From contig NZ_QPII01000015.1 in NCBI RefSeq assembly GCF_003336675.1, positions 1 to 64,000 on the forward strand: a stretch of DNA of 64,000 nt. Direction: 5' to 3'. The position numbers and the translations under genes are program-made. Numbering within the stretch: the stretch's first letter is position 1; each line of letters starts with the position of its first letter. This DNA comes from Billgrantia montanilacus. GTDB taxonomy: Bacteria > Pseudomonadota > Gammaproteobacteria > Pseudomonadales > Halomonadaceae. This document shows, piece after piece, positions 29,704 through 39,919 of this stretch. The notes under the pieces were generated by a model that did no database searches, was not told where the DNA came from, and saw only the letters and a list, made by a program, of their open reading frames with translations.

Positions 29704-30888
29704 TTATACCGACTCATCCAGGGGTTCGTCCGCCCCTACCGGCAAGCCGTGCAGAGACGACTGGCGATGCCACTCCTCATCCTCGGCGTGCAGGTAGCGG
29801 GCCGTGGTATCCAGCCGGGAGTGGCGCGCGGTACTGGCCAGGTAGCGAAGCTCCACGCCGGCCTGGGCCTGGTGCGTCAGCGCCGTATGCCGCAGCCAGT
29901 GAGGCGTCGCGTGGCGCAGCCGCTGCACCTGCGCCTTGTCACCCTGCTCGGCTTCCAGGGCCTCGGCAGCCTCTGCGAAGGCCTCACGAATGAGGCGATA
30001 GAGCTGGTTGTCGCCTAGGCCGCGGCGGCCGTCCAGCCCACGCAGCAGCGGCGCGTCGTCGTCAGGTTCCGGCATGGGCGCCTGGCCCAGGCAGGTACGC
30101 CACTCTGCCAGCAATGACAGCATGTCCTGCGGCACGGGAATCCGTGCCAGTTTGTCGCCCTTGCCCACGACCCGCCACCACCAGCGCCCTTCCCGCATGA
30201 CGAAGTCACCCATGCGTGTCGCCGCCACTTCACTGATCCGCGGTGCCAGGAGATAGGCGAAGCCGAAGAGCATGCGCCGTCGGGAGCGGGTGAAGCGTGC
30301 CCTGGGCCCGGCCCCCTCCTCCAGCGGCCGTTCCAGCCATTGCCACAGCCACTCCCACAGCGGGCGCTCCAGGTAGCGCTCGACCCTCACCTGCCGGTTG
30401 TCGAGGCGACGGCGCTTGTCACGCATCAGGCGAAACGGATTGTGTGACACCCAGCCCGCCTCGACCAGCCACGCGAACAGGCCCTGGAGAATGACCAGGC
30501 TCTGCCGGCGGCTGGCCGGTGACAGCGGTCCGCGAAACGGGCGCCACTCCGGGGAGTGCCTGGGTCTCGACGGTCCGACCCAGCGCTCTCCGGGCCGCGG
30601 GTCGGCAAGGAAGGCCTCGAAGGCATCGAGATCCTGGCGCCGGAGCTCACCGAGCCCCCTGCCCTGTTCGCCCAGCCAGAGCAGCAACCGCTCGGCTTCA
30701 CGCCGATAGGCACGCAGCGTCTGCGGGCTGGCGCGAAACTCGGCCAGCCACAGCGCCACGGCATGGCGGTCGTCGTCCGCAGCGATACGTGCCGCAGCCT
30801 GGTCGGCCGCCGGTACCACCGAGGCGGCCTGCCCCACGATCGGCTGTGGCTGTGTTTTTTGCTCTTGTTCTTGCCCTGCCTTGCTCAC
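29704..30888 (-). CDS. Tyrosine recombinase (phage-integrase family), KfrA-linked
   Basis: A 394-residue site-specific recombinase with a SAM-like core-binding N-terminal domain (WLAEFRASPQTLRAYRREAERLLLWL) and a catalytic domain with a full set of residues: Arg217 (APRISEVA), Lys243 (VGKGDK), His330/Arg333 (HWLRHTAL), His356 (ARHSRLDTT) and Tyr365 (ARYLH). It is about 90 residues longer than XerC/XerD and has basic Trp-rich inserts. The GTG at 30888, with GGGAG upstream, is preferred over a TTG at 30909. There are no phage genes nearby. It is divergent from a kfrA-like gene across an AT-rich spacer, which suggests a regulated or cooperative pair. Confidence 0.88.
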   Translation of the reverse strand: MSKAGQEQEQKTQPQPIVGQAASVVPAADQAAARIAADDDRHAVALWLAEFRASPQTLRAYRREAERLLLWLGEQGRGLGELRRQDLDAFEAFLADPRPGERWVGPSRPRHSPEWRPFRGPLSPASRRQSLVILQGLFAWLVEAGWVSHNPFRLMRDKRRRLDNRQVRVERYLERPLWEWLWQWLERPLEEGAGPRARFTRSRRRMLFGFAYLLAPRISEVAATRMGDFVMREGRWWWRVVGKGDKLARIPVPQDMLSLLAEWRTCLGQAPMPEPDDDAPLLRGLDGRRGLGDNQLYRLIREAFAEAAEALEAEQGDKAQVQRLRHATPHWLRHTALTHQAQAGVELRYLASTARHSRLDTTARYLHAEDEEWHRQSSLHGLPVGADEPLDESV

Positions 30889-30951
30889 GCTGCGCTCTCC
30901 CGGCTCCAAGGTGGGATGGTTCTGCCCATTTTCGCGTGGATAACGTCAAAT

Positions 30952-31028
30952 ATTCAAGATAAGACGGGTAATCTTGAATTTATAAACATATCGTAACGTA
31001 ACATACGTAATTATTATCATGTAATTAT
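30952..31028. promoter_or_regulatory. AT-rich regulatory spacer with inverted and direct repeats (recombinase/KfrA)
   Basis: Within the 254-base divergent gap, ATTCAAGAT (30952-30960) and ATCTTGAAT (30971-30979) form a perfect inverted repeat around a 10-base spacer. Downstream, GTAATTAT occurs twice as a direct repeat (31007-31014 and 31021-31028), 14 bases apart, after a CGTAACGTAA repeat near 30992-31001. The stretch is far richer in A+T than the neighbouring genes. It is a good candidate for operator sites of the KfrA-like protein, or for a recombination site of the divergent recombinase. Confidence 0.65.
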
Positions 31029-31142
31029 CTTTTCCTTCCTGCAAGCTGGCGCTAAACTAGCCATGACAGGCGATGACGCAAGGGAATACTGCCTTGTGGC
31101 CAAGCCCAGGGCACGGAACGCGGATGACGTCAGGAGAGCGAC

Positions 31143-32225
31143 ATGGCACGCAGCGGTGTGCAGTACGAAGACGTGAAGCAGGCAATCGATGCGTTGATGG
31201 CCAAGGGAGAAGCCCCCAGCGTTCAGAAAATAAGGGAAGTGCTGGGAACCGGCAGCTTTACCACCATCAGCGACCACCTGCGCGAATGGCGTGCTCGGCG
31301 TGAAGAACGCACCGAATCACTGCCGGCCCAGGGCATGCCCGAACCGATTCTGCAGTTGGCCGAAGGCCTCTGGGAGAAGGCACAGGATGCCGCGGGTGAA
31401 GCGCTCGCCGAGTACCGTGAAGAAGCCGACCGCGACATTACGGCGGCCCGGGACGCCATGCAGGATGCCAGGCGGCAGGTTGAGGATGCGGAGCAGCGCG
31501 AAGTGGCACTCTCTGCGCACCTGGCCAGCATCGAGCAGCGCCTGGAGACGCGCAGCGCCGCCTTGGCCACCGCCGAAGTCGAGCGCGACCAGGCCCTCGA
31601 CAAGGCGCGCCGGCTCGGTGAGCGGCTCGCCCGCAGCCTTCAACAGCTCGAACGACTGCAGGCAGAGAGCGAGCTGCAGCTCCAGGCCCACCAGCAGGCC
31701 CTGGGGGAACGGGAAGCGCAGCACCAGGCTCGCCAGCAACAGGAGGAACAGCGCCACGAGGCCGCCGAAGCGAGGCTGATGAGCCTGCTGGACGAGGCCC
31801 GCCAGGAGCGCCTGTCGGGGGAAAAGCGCTACGCGGCCAATGTGCGTCAGCTGGAAAGTCGCCAGGAGGCACTAAAACAGGAACTGCAGGAGATGCGGAA
31901 CGCGCTCTCCAGGGAAGAGAAGCAGCACCGCGAGACCCAGTGGGCCCGGGCCCGAGCCGAAGAGCGGGCCGACACCATGCGTCATGAGCAGTCGCTTCTC
32001 CAGGCGCGCATCGATGACCAGAAGCGTCATCTTGAAGAGCAGGCCAGCCGCTTGCGCCTGCTGGAGTCCGAGATCAGCCGACGGCTCTGGCAGGGCGAAG
32101 AGCCGCACCTGACGGAGGAACGAGCGCTACCCAGGACGAAAAAAGGCCCCACGTCGGCGGGACCTTCAATCGAAACGGAACCTTCAAACGAATCTGTCGA
32201 CAGAAGCGAGGGCGAGAGCCGATAA
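31143..32225 (+). CDS. KfrA-like DNA-binding coiled-coil protein
   Basis: A 360-residue protein with an N-terminal KfrA-type DNA-binding domain (VQYEDVKQAIDALMAKGEAPSVQKIREVLGTGSFTTISDHLREW) and an alpha-helical coiled coil from about residue 75 to 320, very rich in Glu, Ala, Gln and Arg. Plasmid KfrA proteins bind DNA through this domain and multimerise through the coil, aiding stability and repressing their own promoter. This is a chromosomal homologue paired divergently with a tyrosine recombinase. CAGGAGAG precedes the ATG. The 3' end contains the nfuA terminator on the opposite strand. Confidence 0.87.
   Translation: MARSGVQYEDVKQAIDALMAKGEAPSVQKIREVLGTGSFTTISDHLREWRARREERTESLPAQGMPEPILQLAEGLWEKAQDAAGEALAEYREEADRDITAARDAMQDARRQVEDAEQREVALSAHLASIEQRLETRSAALATAEVERDQALDKARRLGERLARSLQQLERLQAESELQLQAHQQALGEREAQHQARQQQEEQRHEAAEARLMSLLDEARQERLSGEKRYAANVRQLESRQEALKQELQEMRNALSREEKQHRETQWARARAEERADTMRHEQSLLQARIDDQKRHLEEQASRLRLLESEISRRLWQGEEPHLTEERALPRTKKGPTSAGPSIETEPSNESVDRSEGESR
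32139..32166 (-). terminator. Intrinsic terminator of nfuA, inside kfrA 3' end
   Basis: Read on the minus strand: AAGGTCCC, loop GCCGACGT, GGGGCCTT, continuing into a run of six T. The 8-bp stem has one G-T wobble. It lies 113 bases past the nfuA stop and within the last 30 codons of the convergent kfrA-like gene. Confidence 0.7.
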
Positions 32226-32278
32226 CCTCCGCAATGGATAACCTCGGCACTCCTCAGGCCATCGCCAACCCCACGACA

Positions 32279-32869
32279 TCAGCGGTAATAGGCGTTCGTG
32301 GTGTCCGTATGATCGGTGACGTCACGAATGCCGGCGAGCTCAGGGATACGCTCCATCAGGGTCTTCTCGACCCCCTCTTTCAGGGTCAGGTCGACCGCAG
32401 CACAACCCTGGCAGCCGCCGCCGAACGCCAGCACTGCCACCTTGTCCTCGGTCAGTTCCGTCAGCTTGATTTCGCCGCCATGCGCGGCCAGGCCGGGATT
32501 GATCTCGCTGTAGAGGATGTAGTTGACCCGGTCCTCGAGTGGACTGTCGGCGTTGACCTTGGGCATCTTGGCATTGGGCGCCTTGATGGTCAGCTGCCCT
32601 CCCATGCGGTCCGCATTGAAGTCGACGACTGCCTCATCGAGGAAGGCAAGACTGTTCTTGTCCAGGAACACATTGATCTTCTCCAGCTCGACCCGTTCGT
32701 CGGTGGGCTCCTCCTCACCCGGTCGGCAGTAGGCCAGGCAGGTTTCGGCATAGGGCGTGCCGGGCTGGGTGATGAAGATGCGCACGGCGATACCCTCGAC
32801 GTTCTGCTTCTCCAGCAGTTCGGCAAGGTAATCCTGGGCACTGTCGGTAATCTGGATAGTCTCGCTCAT
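32279..32869 (-). CDS. nfuA: NfuA, Fe-S cluster carrier protein
   Basis: A 196-residue protein that receives and delivers [4Fe-4S] clusters. The N-terminal A-type-like domain ([29 protein letters not shown]) is followed by the Nfu domain with the cluster-binding CxxC in [21 protein letters not shown]. Length matches E. coli NfuA (191). It is divergent from metH, and its terminator lies inside the kfrA-like gene. Useful neighbours in function are the sufE gene and the many Fe-S enzymes in this window. Confidence 0.95.
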   Translation of the reverse strand: MSETIQITDSAQDYLAELLEKQNVEGIAVRIFITQPGTPYAETCLAYCRPGEEEPTDERVELEKINVFLDKNSLAFLDEAVVDFNADRMGGQLTIKAPNAKMPKVNADSPLEDRVNYILYSEINPGLAAHGGEIKLTELTEDKVAVLAFGGGCQGCAAVDLTLKEGVEKTLMERIPELAGIRDVTDHTDTTNAYYR

Positions 32870-32959
32870 GGTGTTCTCGCTGCTCTGGCCGCGGCCCAGT
32901 CGGGCAGGCCGTAAGTGACATACCCTTCATGGTAAGCAAAACCGGCCGGCGAGACAATC

Positions 32960-32981
32960 CCGACCATTTTGGTCGGTTTTT
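32960..32981 (+). terminator. Perfect intrinsic terminator in the metH leader region
   Basis: CCGACCA (32960-32966), loop TTT, TGGTCGG (32970-32976), then five T (32977-32981). It points toward metH and lies 125 bases before the metH start, with the divergent nfuA starting only 90 bases to its left. No annotated gene ends here on the plus strand, so it would act on a metH leader transcript or on a small RNA. Confidence 0.7.
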
Positions 32982-33105
32982 GATCAGCCCTGCCCTCGGG
33001 GCGCCGCATTTGTTAACATACGAGCCGACTCGGCCCGCCCAAGAAGACGCCCAGAGGCGCTTGCGCGGCCGGCTACCCGTACTTCGCTGGAGACCGACCC
33101 GACCC

Positions 33106-36100
33106 ATGGCCGCCGTTCCCTCTGCCTTGACTGCCACCCTCACCGAACAACTCGGTCAGCGTATCCTGATGCTCGATGGCGGCATGGGTACCATGCTGCA
33201 GAACGCAGAACTCGATGAGGCCGATTTTCGGGGTGAGCGCTTCAGCGACTGGCCCTCCGACCTCAAGGGCAACAACGACCTGCTGGCCCTGACCTGCCCC
33301 GAGCTGGTGACGCGAATCCATCGCCAGTATCTGGAGGCCGGTGCCGATATCATCGAGACCAACACCTTCAACAGCACTCGCCTCTCCCAGTCCGATTACG
33401 GCATGGAGGCGCTGGTGCCAGAGCTCAACCGGGAATCGGCTCGCCTGGCCCGCGAGGTGTGCGACGCCGTGGCCAGCGAAACCGGCGTGCCTCGCTACGT
33501 GGCCGGCGTTCTAGGGCCTACCTCCCGTACCGCCTCGCTGTCTCCGGACGTCAACGACCCGGCCAAGCGCAACGTCACCTTCGATGCGCTGCGGGAGAAC
33601 TATTATGAGGCGGCTGAAGCGCTGATCGAAGGCGGCGCCGATCTGATCATGATCGAAACCATCTTCGACACCCTTAACGCCAAGGCGGCCATCTTCGCCC
33701 TGGAGGCGCTGTTTGCCGATCGCGGCGAGCGCCTGCCGGTAATGATCTCGGGCACCATCACCGACGCTTCTGGCCGCACGCTCTCCGGCCAGACCACCGA
33801 GGCGTTCTGGAACTCGGTGCGCCATGCCCAGCCGCTCTCCATCGGCCTGAACTGCGCCCTGGGTGCCGCAGAGCTTCGCCCCTATCTGGAAGAACTCTCC
33901 ACCAAGGCCGATACCTTCGTCTCCGCGCACCCCAACGCCGGCTTGCCCAACGAGTTCGGCGAATACGACCAGACTCCCGAGGAGATGGCGGCCATCGTCG
34001 CCGAGTTTGCCGAGAGCGGCCTGGTCAATATCATTGGCGGCTGCTGTGGCTCCACGCCGGAGCATATTGCCGCCATCCATGCCGCCATCCAGGACATGCC
34101 GCCACGCCAGGTGCCCAAGCGGCCGCGAGCCTGCCGCCTGTCCGGTCTCGAGCCCTTTAACATCGAGAAAGGTTCGCTGTTCGTCAACGTCGGCGAGCGT
34201 ACCAACGTCACCGGTTCGGCCCGCTTCAAGCGCCTGATCGTCGACGAGGACTACAACACCGCCCTGGAAGTGGCTCTGGAACAAGTGGAGAACGGCGCCC
34301 AGGTCATCGACATCAACATGGACGAGGGCATGCTGGAGTCCGAGGAGGCCATGGTCCGCTTCCTCAACCTGATCGCCGGAGAACCCGACATTGCCCGGGT
34401 GCCTATCATGATCGACTCCTCCAAGTGGGAGATCATCGAGGCGGGGCTCAAGTGCGTCCAGGGCAAGGCGGTGGTCAACTCCATTTCCATGAAGGAGGGA
34501 GAAGAGGCGTTCCGGGAACAGGCGACCCTGTGCCGGCGCTACGGCGCCGCCATAGTGGTGATGGCCTTCGACGAGCAGGGCCAGGCCGACACCTTCGCCC
34601 GCAAGACCGAAATCTGCCAGCGCGCCTACCAGATCCTGGTCGACGAAGTGGGCTTCCCGGCGGAAGACATCATCTTCGACCCCAACATCTTTGCCATCGC
34701 CACCGGCATCGAAGAGCACAACAACTATGCGGTCGACTTCATCGAAGCCACCCGCTGGATCCGCGAGCATCTACCCCACGCCATGGTCTCGGGGGGTGTC
34801 TCCAACGTCTCGTTTTCGTTCCGCGGCAACAACCCGGTGCGCGAGGCGATCCACTCGGCCTTCCTTTATCACGCCATCCGCGCCGGTCTGAGCATGGGCA
34901 TCGTCAATGCCGGCCAGTTAGCCGTGTATGACGACCTGCCCGCCGAACTGCGCGATGCGGTGGAGGACGTGGTCCTGAACCGGCGCCCCGACGGTACCGA
35001 GCGGCTGCTCGATATCGCCGATCGCTACAAGGGCGATGGCAGCGGCCCTGCCAAGAAGGAGGACCTGGAGTGGCGCAGCTGGGAGGTCGAGAAACGCATC
35101 TCCCACGCCCTGGTCAAGGGGATCACTGCCTACATCGAAGACGACACCGAGCAGGCACGCCAGCGGGCCGCCCGCCCCATCGAGGTCATCGAGGGGCCGC
35201 TGATGGATGGCATGAACGTGGTCGGCGACCTGTTCGGCGCCGGCAAGATGTTCCTGCCCCAGGTGGTCAAGTCGGCCCGGGTCATGAAGCAGGCGGTGGC
35301 CTACCTGATCCCCTATATCGAAGCGGAGAAGACCGAGGACACCAAGGCCAAGGGCAAGATCGTCATGGCCACGGTGAAGGGGGATGTCCACGATATCGGC
35401 AAGAACATCGTCGGCGTGGTCCTGCAGTGCAACAACTACGATGTGGTCGACCTCGGCGTCATGGTATCGGCGGAGAAGATCCTGCAGACGGCCCGGGCGG
35501 AGAAGGCCGACATCATCGGCCTGTCGGGCCTGATCACCCCCTCGCTCGACGAGATGGTGCATGTGGCCAAGGAGATGCAGCGCCAGGGCTTCGACCTTCC
35601 GCTGTTGATCGGCGGCGCCACCACCTCCAAGGCGCATACCGCGGTGAAGATCGAACCCGGCTATGAACACCCGGTAATCTACGTGGCGGACGCCTCGCGC
35701 GCCGTGGGCGTGGCCGGCAAATTGCTCTCTCCCGCGCTGAAGCCAAGCTATGTCGCCGAGATTCGCGCCGAGTACGACCAGGTGCGCGAACGCAACGCCC
35801 GTCGCCGCCCCAAGGCCGCCGACCTCAGCTATGCCGAGGCCCGCGAGCGCAAGCTACCCATCGACTGGGCCGCTTATACGCCGCCGCGCCCCGCCATGAC
35901 CGGACTGATGGTTTTCGACGATTACGATATCGAAGAGTTGATCGAGCGTATCGACTGGACGCCCTTCTTCATGAGTTGGGAGCTGGCGGGCAAGTATCCG
36001 AAGATCCTCGACGACAAGGTGGTCGGGGAAGCCGCACGCAGCCTGTTCGCCGATGCCCAGGAGATGCTGCAAAAGTTGATCGACGAAAAGCACATCCAGG

Positions 36101-36807
36101 CACGTGGTGTGATCGGCCTGTGGCCGGCCAATAGTGTCGACGACGATGTCATCGAGGTCTACGCCGACGAGTCACGTAACCAGGTGGTCGAGCGTCTACA
36201 TCATATTCGCCAACAGACCACCAAGAACCGCGACGGCGCCTGCTACAGCCTTGCCGACTTCGTGGCGCCCAAGGCGTCGGGCAAGCCGGACTGGATCGGC
36301 GGCTTTGCCGTGACCACCGGCCATGGCGTCGAGGCGCTGGCCGAGCGCTACAAGGCTGCTGGCGACGACTACAGTGCGATCATGGTGCAGGCCCTGACCG
36401 ACCGCATGGCTGAAGCCTTCGCCGAGCGCATGCACGAGCGAGTGCGTAAGGAGTTCTGGGGCTATGTGCCGGACGAGCAACTGGACAACGTCGAGCTGAT
36501 CGCCGAGAAATACCAGGGTATTCGTCCCGCGCCGGGGTATCCCGCCTGTCCCGACCACACCGAGAAGCGCACCCTCTTCCGCCTGCTCGATGCCTCCGTG
36601 AATGCCGGCATTGACCTGACCGAGAATTTTGCCATGTGGCCGGCGGCAGCGGTGTCCGGCTGGTACTTCTCGCACCCACAGTCGAAGTATTTCTCCACCG
36701 GCAAGATCACTCGGGACCAGGTGGAGGCCCTGGCGGAGCGCAAGGAGATGACCCTGGAAGAGCTGGAACGCTGGCTCTCACCGGTGCTCTCCTACGACCC
36801 TGCATGA
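33106..36807 (+). CDS. metH: MetH, cobalamin-dependent methionine synthase
   Basis: A 1233-residue enzyme transferring a methyl group from methyltetrahydrofolate to homocysteine through B12. Four modules appear in order: homocysteine-binding (zinc Cys in GLNCALGA and [10 protein letters not shown]), pterin-binding ([32 protein letters not shown]), B12-binding ([15 protein letters not shown] with the cobalt-ligand His) and the C-terminal reactivation domain ([29 protein letters not shown]). Length matches E. coli MetH (1227). The ATG at 33106 agrees with the conserved N terminus; the frame is open to 32929. The stop overlaps the MATE gene start (ATGA). Confidence 0.96.
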   Translation: MAAVPSALTATLTEQLGQRILMLDGGMGTMLQNAELDEADFRGERFSDWPSDLKGNNDLLALTCPELVTRIHRQYLEAGADIIETNTFNSTRLSQSDYGMEALVPELNRESARLAREVCDAVASETGVPRYVAGVLGPTSRTASLSPDVNDPAKRNVTFDALRENYYEAAEALIEGGADLIMIETIFDTLNAKAAIFALEALFADRGERLPVMISGTITDASGRTLSGQTTEAFWNSVRHAQPLSIGLNCALGAAELRPYLEELSTKADTFVSAHPNAGLPNEFGEYDQTPEEMAAIVAEFAESGLVNIIGGCCGSTPEHIAAIHAAIQDMPPRQVPKRPRACRLSGLEPFNIEKGSLFVNVGERTNVTGSARFKRLIVDEDYNTALEVALEQVENGAQVIDINMDEGMLESEEAMVRFLNLIAGEPDIARVPIMIDSSKWEIIEAGLKCVQGKAVVNSISMKEGEEAFREQATLCRRYGAAIVVMAFDEQGQADTFARKTEICQRAYQILVDEVGFPAEDIIFDPNIFAIATGIEEHNNYAVDFIEATRWIREHLPHAMVSGGVSNVSFSFRGNNPVREAIHSAFLYHAIRAGLSMGIVNAGQLAVYDDLPAELRDAVEDVVLNRRPDGTERLLDIADRYKGDGSGPAKKEDLEWRSWEVEKRISHALVKGITAYIEDDTEQARQRAARPIEVIEGPLMDGMNVVGDLFGAGKMFLPQVVKSARVMKQAVAYLIPYIEAEKTEDTKAKGKIVMATVKGDVHDIGKNIVGVVLQCNNYDVVDLGVMVSAEKILQTARAEKADIIGLSGLITPSLDEMVHVAKEMQRQGFDLPLLIGGATTSKAHTAVKIEPGYEHPVIYVADASRAVGVAGKLLSPALKPSYVAEIRAEYDQVRERNARRRPKAADLSYAEARERKLPIDWAAYTPPRPAMTGLMVFDDYDIEELIERIDWTPFFMSWELAGKYPKILDDKVVGEAARSLFADAQEMLQKLIDEKHIQARGVIGLWPANSVDDDVIEVYADESRNQVVERLHHIRQQTTKNRDGACYSLADFVAPKASGKPDWIGGFAVTTGHGVEALAERYKAAGDDYSAIMVQALTDRMAEAFAERMHERVRKEFWGYVPDEQLDNVELIAEKYQGIRPAPGYPACPDHTEKRTLFRLLDASVNAGIDLTENFAMWPAAAVSGWYFSHPQSKYFSTGKITRDQVEALAERKEMTLEELERWLSPVLSYDPA

Positions 36808-38129
36808 CCGAATCGCTGCGCCGACAGAAAATCCTGCGCCTGGCCCTGCCGATCATCGCCGGTATGCTCTCGCAGAGCCTGATCAACCTGGTCGATGCGG
36901 CGCTGGTCGGTTCCCTCGGCGAAGTGGCCCTGGCCGGCGTCGGCATTGGCGGCTATGCCATGTTCCTGATCACCGCCCTGGTGTTCGGCCTTTCGTCAGG
37001 CGTGCAAGCGCAGACCGCCAGGCGGCATGGAGAGAAGGATTGGCAAAACTGCGCCATGCCACTCAATGCCGGTCTGGTGATCGCACTCACGGTATCGCTG
37101 CCTGTTATCCTGCTCTGCCTTTGGCAGGCGCCCGCCCTGCTCGGCCTGATCAATCAGGACCCCGCCGTGACCGCGGTGGCCGTCGAGTATTTCCGCTGGC
37201 GCGTCCTCTCGCTGGTGGCGGTGGCGATGATCTTCTGCTTCCGGGGTTACTGGAACGGCATCCAGCAGACCGGGATCTATCTGCGGATCATCCTGGTCAC
37301 CCATGTCATCAATGTGGCCGCTAGCCTCACGCTTATCTTCGGCTATCTGGGGCTACCGGCAATGGGTCCCGCCGGTGCGGGTGCCGGCACCGCCCTGTCG
37401 CTGTTCGTCGGGCTTGCCATCTGGGCGCTGGTCAGCGCACGGCATGCGGTATCGTGTGGCTTTCTGGCCGAGCTGCCACGGCGCAGGACCTTCACCACCA
37501 CCCTGCGCCTGGCCACACCCCACTCCTTCCAGCAGCTTTGGTTTGCAGCAGGCTACGCGGTGCTGTTCTGGATATTGGGGCAGATCGATGCCGCCAGCGT
37601 GGCGGTGGGGCATGTCCTGGTCAATCTCTCGCTGTTGCTGATACTGCCCGGCGTGGGGCTGGGCATGGCGGCCATGAGCCTGGTCGGTCACTCGCTGGGG
37701 CAGCAGGCCCACCAGGAGGCACACCGCTGGGGCTGGGACGTGGTACGCCTGGCCTGGCTCTGCCTGGCGGCCCTGGCACTGCCTATGGCGCTGTTCCCCG
37801 AGCTGGTGCTTGGCCTGTTCCTCCATGAACCTGCCCTGATCGCTCTCGGACGGTTGCCACTGCAGCTTACGGCAGCCATGATCGTGCTGGATGCCGCGGC
37901 GCTGGTGCTCGGCCAGGCGCTGCTCGGCGCCGGTGCCAACCGCACCGTGATGACCACGACGCTGACGCTTCAGTGGCTGGTCTTCCTGCCACTGGCCTGG
38001 TGGGTCGGGGTGGCGCTGGACCAGGGCCTGCTGGGCATCTGGTGGGTTCAGCTCGGCTACCGCTGCCTGAATTCGGCCTGGTTCGGCCTCATCTGGCAGC
38101 GACGCCGCTGGCAGCGGGTTGCGGTATAG
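36804..38129 (+). CDS. MATE-family efflux transporter (DinF/NorM type)
   Basis: A 441-residue membrane protein with about 12 hydrophobic helices and the two-fold MATE pattern: [27 protein letters not shown] at the start of the first half and [27 protein letters not shown] at the start of the second. MATE proteins export cationic drugs or metabolites using Na+ or H+. It starts within the metH stop (ATGA overlap), so it is translationally coupled to metH. Its substrate is not deducible. Confidence 0.9.
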   Translation: MTESLRRQKILRLALPIIAGMLSQSLINLVDAALVGSLGEVALAGVGIGGYAMFLITALVFGLSSGVQAQTARRHGEKDWQNCAMPLNAGLVIALTVSLPVILLCLWQAPALLGLINQDPAVTAVAVEYFRWRVLSLVAVAMIFCFRGYWNGIQQTGIYLRIILVTHVINVAASLTLIFGYLGLPAMGPAGAGAGTALSLFVGLAIWALVSARHAVSCGFLAELPRRRTFTTTLRLATPHSFQQLWFAAGYAVLFWILGQIDAASVAVGHVLVNLSLLLILPGVGLGMAAMSLVGHSLGQQAHQEAHRWGWDVVRLAWLCLAALALPMALFPELVLGLFLHEPALIALGRLPLQLTAAMIVLDAAALVLGQALLGAGANRTVMTTTLTLQWLVFLPLAWWVGVALDQGLLGIWWVQLGYRCLNSAWFGLIWQRRRWQRVAV

Positions 38130-38145
38130 CCGCCGGCCATGGGAC

Positions 38146-38205
38146 TTGACGCCTTATATTACTTTCCGTATAAAAAATATGAATATTTATTCTTTCATAG
38201 AATAA
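38146..38205 (+). promoter_or_regulatory. Promoter and dyad upstream of cysI
   Basis: A strong sigma-70 promoter: -35 TTGACG (38146-38151), exactly 17 bases, -10 TATAAA (38169-38174). Just downstream, TTATTC (38187-38192) and GAATAA (38200-38205) form a perfect dyad with a 7-base centre, suitable for a regulator; CysB is the obvious candidate for a sulfite reductase operon but this is inference. Confidence 0.72.
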
Positions 38206-38266
38206 CGCAGAGGCGTTAAGGTGGCCCCTGACGCTTCGCCACTCTCACAGCAGCAGGACCGGCTGA

Positions 38267-39919
38267 ATGTATCGCTACGACACCCATGATCAGACCCTGG
38301 TCAATGAACGCGTCGCCCAGTTTCGCGACCAGATGAACCGCTATCTGGCCGGGAGGCTCAGCGAAGAGGAATTTCTGCCGCTGCGCGTGCAGAACGGCCT
38401 CTATGTCCAGCGTCATGCTCCCATGCTGCGCATCGCCATTCCCTACGGCATGCTGGCCTCCTATCAGTTGCGCAAGCTGGGCGATCTGGCCCGCGATTAT
38501 GATCGCGGCTATGGCCACTTCACCACTCGCACCAATCTGCAGCTGAACTGGCCCAAGCTGGAAACGGTACCCGACATGCTCGCTGAGCTGGCCAGCGTGG
38601 AGATGCACGCCATCCAGACCAGCGGCAACGATATTCGCAACACCTCCAGCGACCAGTTCGCCGGCGTCGCGGAAGACGAAGAAGTGGATCCGCGGCCCTG
38701 GTGTGAACTGATCCGCCAGTGGTCGACCTTCCATCCGGAGTTCACCTACCTGCCTCGCAAGTTCAAGATCGCCGTCACCGGCTCCGCCGAGGACCGCGCC
38801 GCCATCCAGGTCCATGACGTGGGGCTACGCCTGTGGCGCGACGCCCACGGCGAGGTCCGGGTCAAGGTGCTGGCCGGTGGTGGACTGGGCCGTACGCCGA
38901 TGATCGGCGAGGTAGTTCGCGAAGACCTGCCCTGGCAGCATCTGCTGACCTACCTGGAAGCTCTGGTTCGTGTCTACAACCAGTTCGGCCGCCGTGACAA
39001 CAAGTTCAAGGCGCGTATCAAGATACTGGTGAAGGCGTTGGGCGTGGATGAATTCCGTCGTCGCGTCGATGCCGAGTGGGCCCACCTCAAGGATGGCCCC
39101 CAGACGCTGACCCGCCAGACCGTCGAGGACATGCAGCAGCACTTCGTCGACCCGGAGCGCCGTCCGATCAGCGAAGCGGCAATCGCCGACTACGAGCGGC
39201 TGCGCAGCGAGAATCGCGCCTTCGCCCGCTTCGTGACCAACAACGTGCATGGCCACAAGGTGCCCGGCTACAAGGCGGTGACCCTGTCGCTCAAGCGCAG
39301 TGGCCACTCACCCGGCGACCTGACCTGGGAGCAGATGCACCAGGTGGCTGACCTGGCCGACGAGTACAGCTACGGCGAGCTGCGGGTGACACACGAGCAG
39401 AACCTGGTGCTTTCCGATGTGGCCGTCGATCAGATGGAAGCACTCTGGCAGCGCCTTGGCGAGCTCGGCCTGGCCAACCCCACCGTGGGCACCCTGGCCG
39501 ACCTGATCTGCTGTCCCGGCGGCGACTACTGCGGCCTGGCCAACGCCAAGTCGATCCCCGTCGCCCACGCCATACAGGAGCGTTTCGAGGACCTCGACTT
39601 CCTCTACGACCTGGGCCCGGTGGAGCTGAACATCTCCGGCTGCATGAACGCCTGCGGCCATCACCATGTCGGCAACATCGGCATTCTTGGCGTCGACAAG
39701 AAGGGCGAGGAGTGGTATCAGATCTCGCTGGGGGGCGCCCAGGGCAATGAAGCGTCGCTGGGCAAGATCCTCGGCCCCTCCTTCAGCCGCGAGATGGTAC
39801 CCGAGGTCATCGACAAGGTACTGCAGGTCTATGTCGGTGAACGCATCGAGGGCGAGACCTTCGTCGAAACCTATCGCCGTATCGGCCTCAAACCCTTCAA
39901 GGAGCGGGTCTATGCCTGA
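38267..39919 (+). CDS. cysI: Sulfite reductase (nitrite/sulfite reductase hemoprotein), CysI type
   Basis: A 550-residue siroheme- and [4Fe-4S]-containing reductase making sulfide for cysteine synthesis. The coupled cofactor motifs CCPGGDYCGLANAKS and ELNISGCMNACGHHHVGN are intact, and the N-terminal half contains GHFTTRTNLQLNW. It belongs to the Pseudomonas-type single-subunit group that is paired with a DUF934 protein rather than CysJ. A strong promoter lies upstream. It overlaps the DUF934 gene by 8 bases, and a strong terminator closes the pair. Confidence 0.93.
   Translation: MYRYDTHDQTLVNERVAQFRDQMNRYLAGRLSEEEFLPLRVQNGLYVQRHAPMLRIAIPYGMLASYQLRKLGDLARDYDRGYGHFTTRTNLQLNWPKLETVPDMLAELASVEMHAIQTSGNDIRNTSSDQFAGVAEDEEVDPRPWCELIRQWSTFHPEFTYLPRKFKIAVTGSAEDRAAIQVHDVGLRLWRDAHGEVRVKVLAGGGLGRTPMIGEVVREDLPWQHLLTYLEALVRVYNQFGRRDNKFKARIKILVKALGVDEFRRRVDAEWAHLKDGPQTLTRQTVEDMQQHFVDPERRPISEAAIADYERLRSENRAFARFVTNNVHGHKVPGYKAVTLSLKRSGHSPGDLTWEQMHQVADLADEYSYGELRVTHEQNLVLSDVAVDQMEALWQRLGELGLANPTVGTLADLICCPGGDYCGLANAKSIPVAHAIQERFEDLDFLYDLGPVELNISGCMNACGHHHVGNIGILGVDKKGEEWYQISLGGAQGNEASLGKILGPSFSREMVPEVIDKVLQVYVGERIEGETFVETYRRIGLKPFKERVYA

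Noticed and set aside
29704..32225. Prophage or integrative element carrying the tyrosine recombinase.
   Set aside because: Flanking genes are housekeeping (sufE, nfuA, metH), and no phage, plasmid, tRNA attachment site or direct-repeat ends were seen.
32870..33105. SAM, SAH or cobalamin riboswitch ahead of metH.
   Set aside because: No consensus elements of these classes were recognised; only the simple terminator hairpin stands out.
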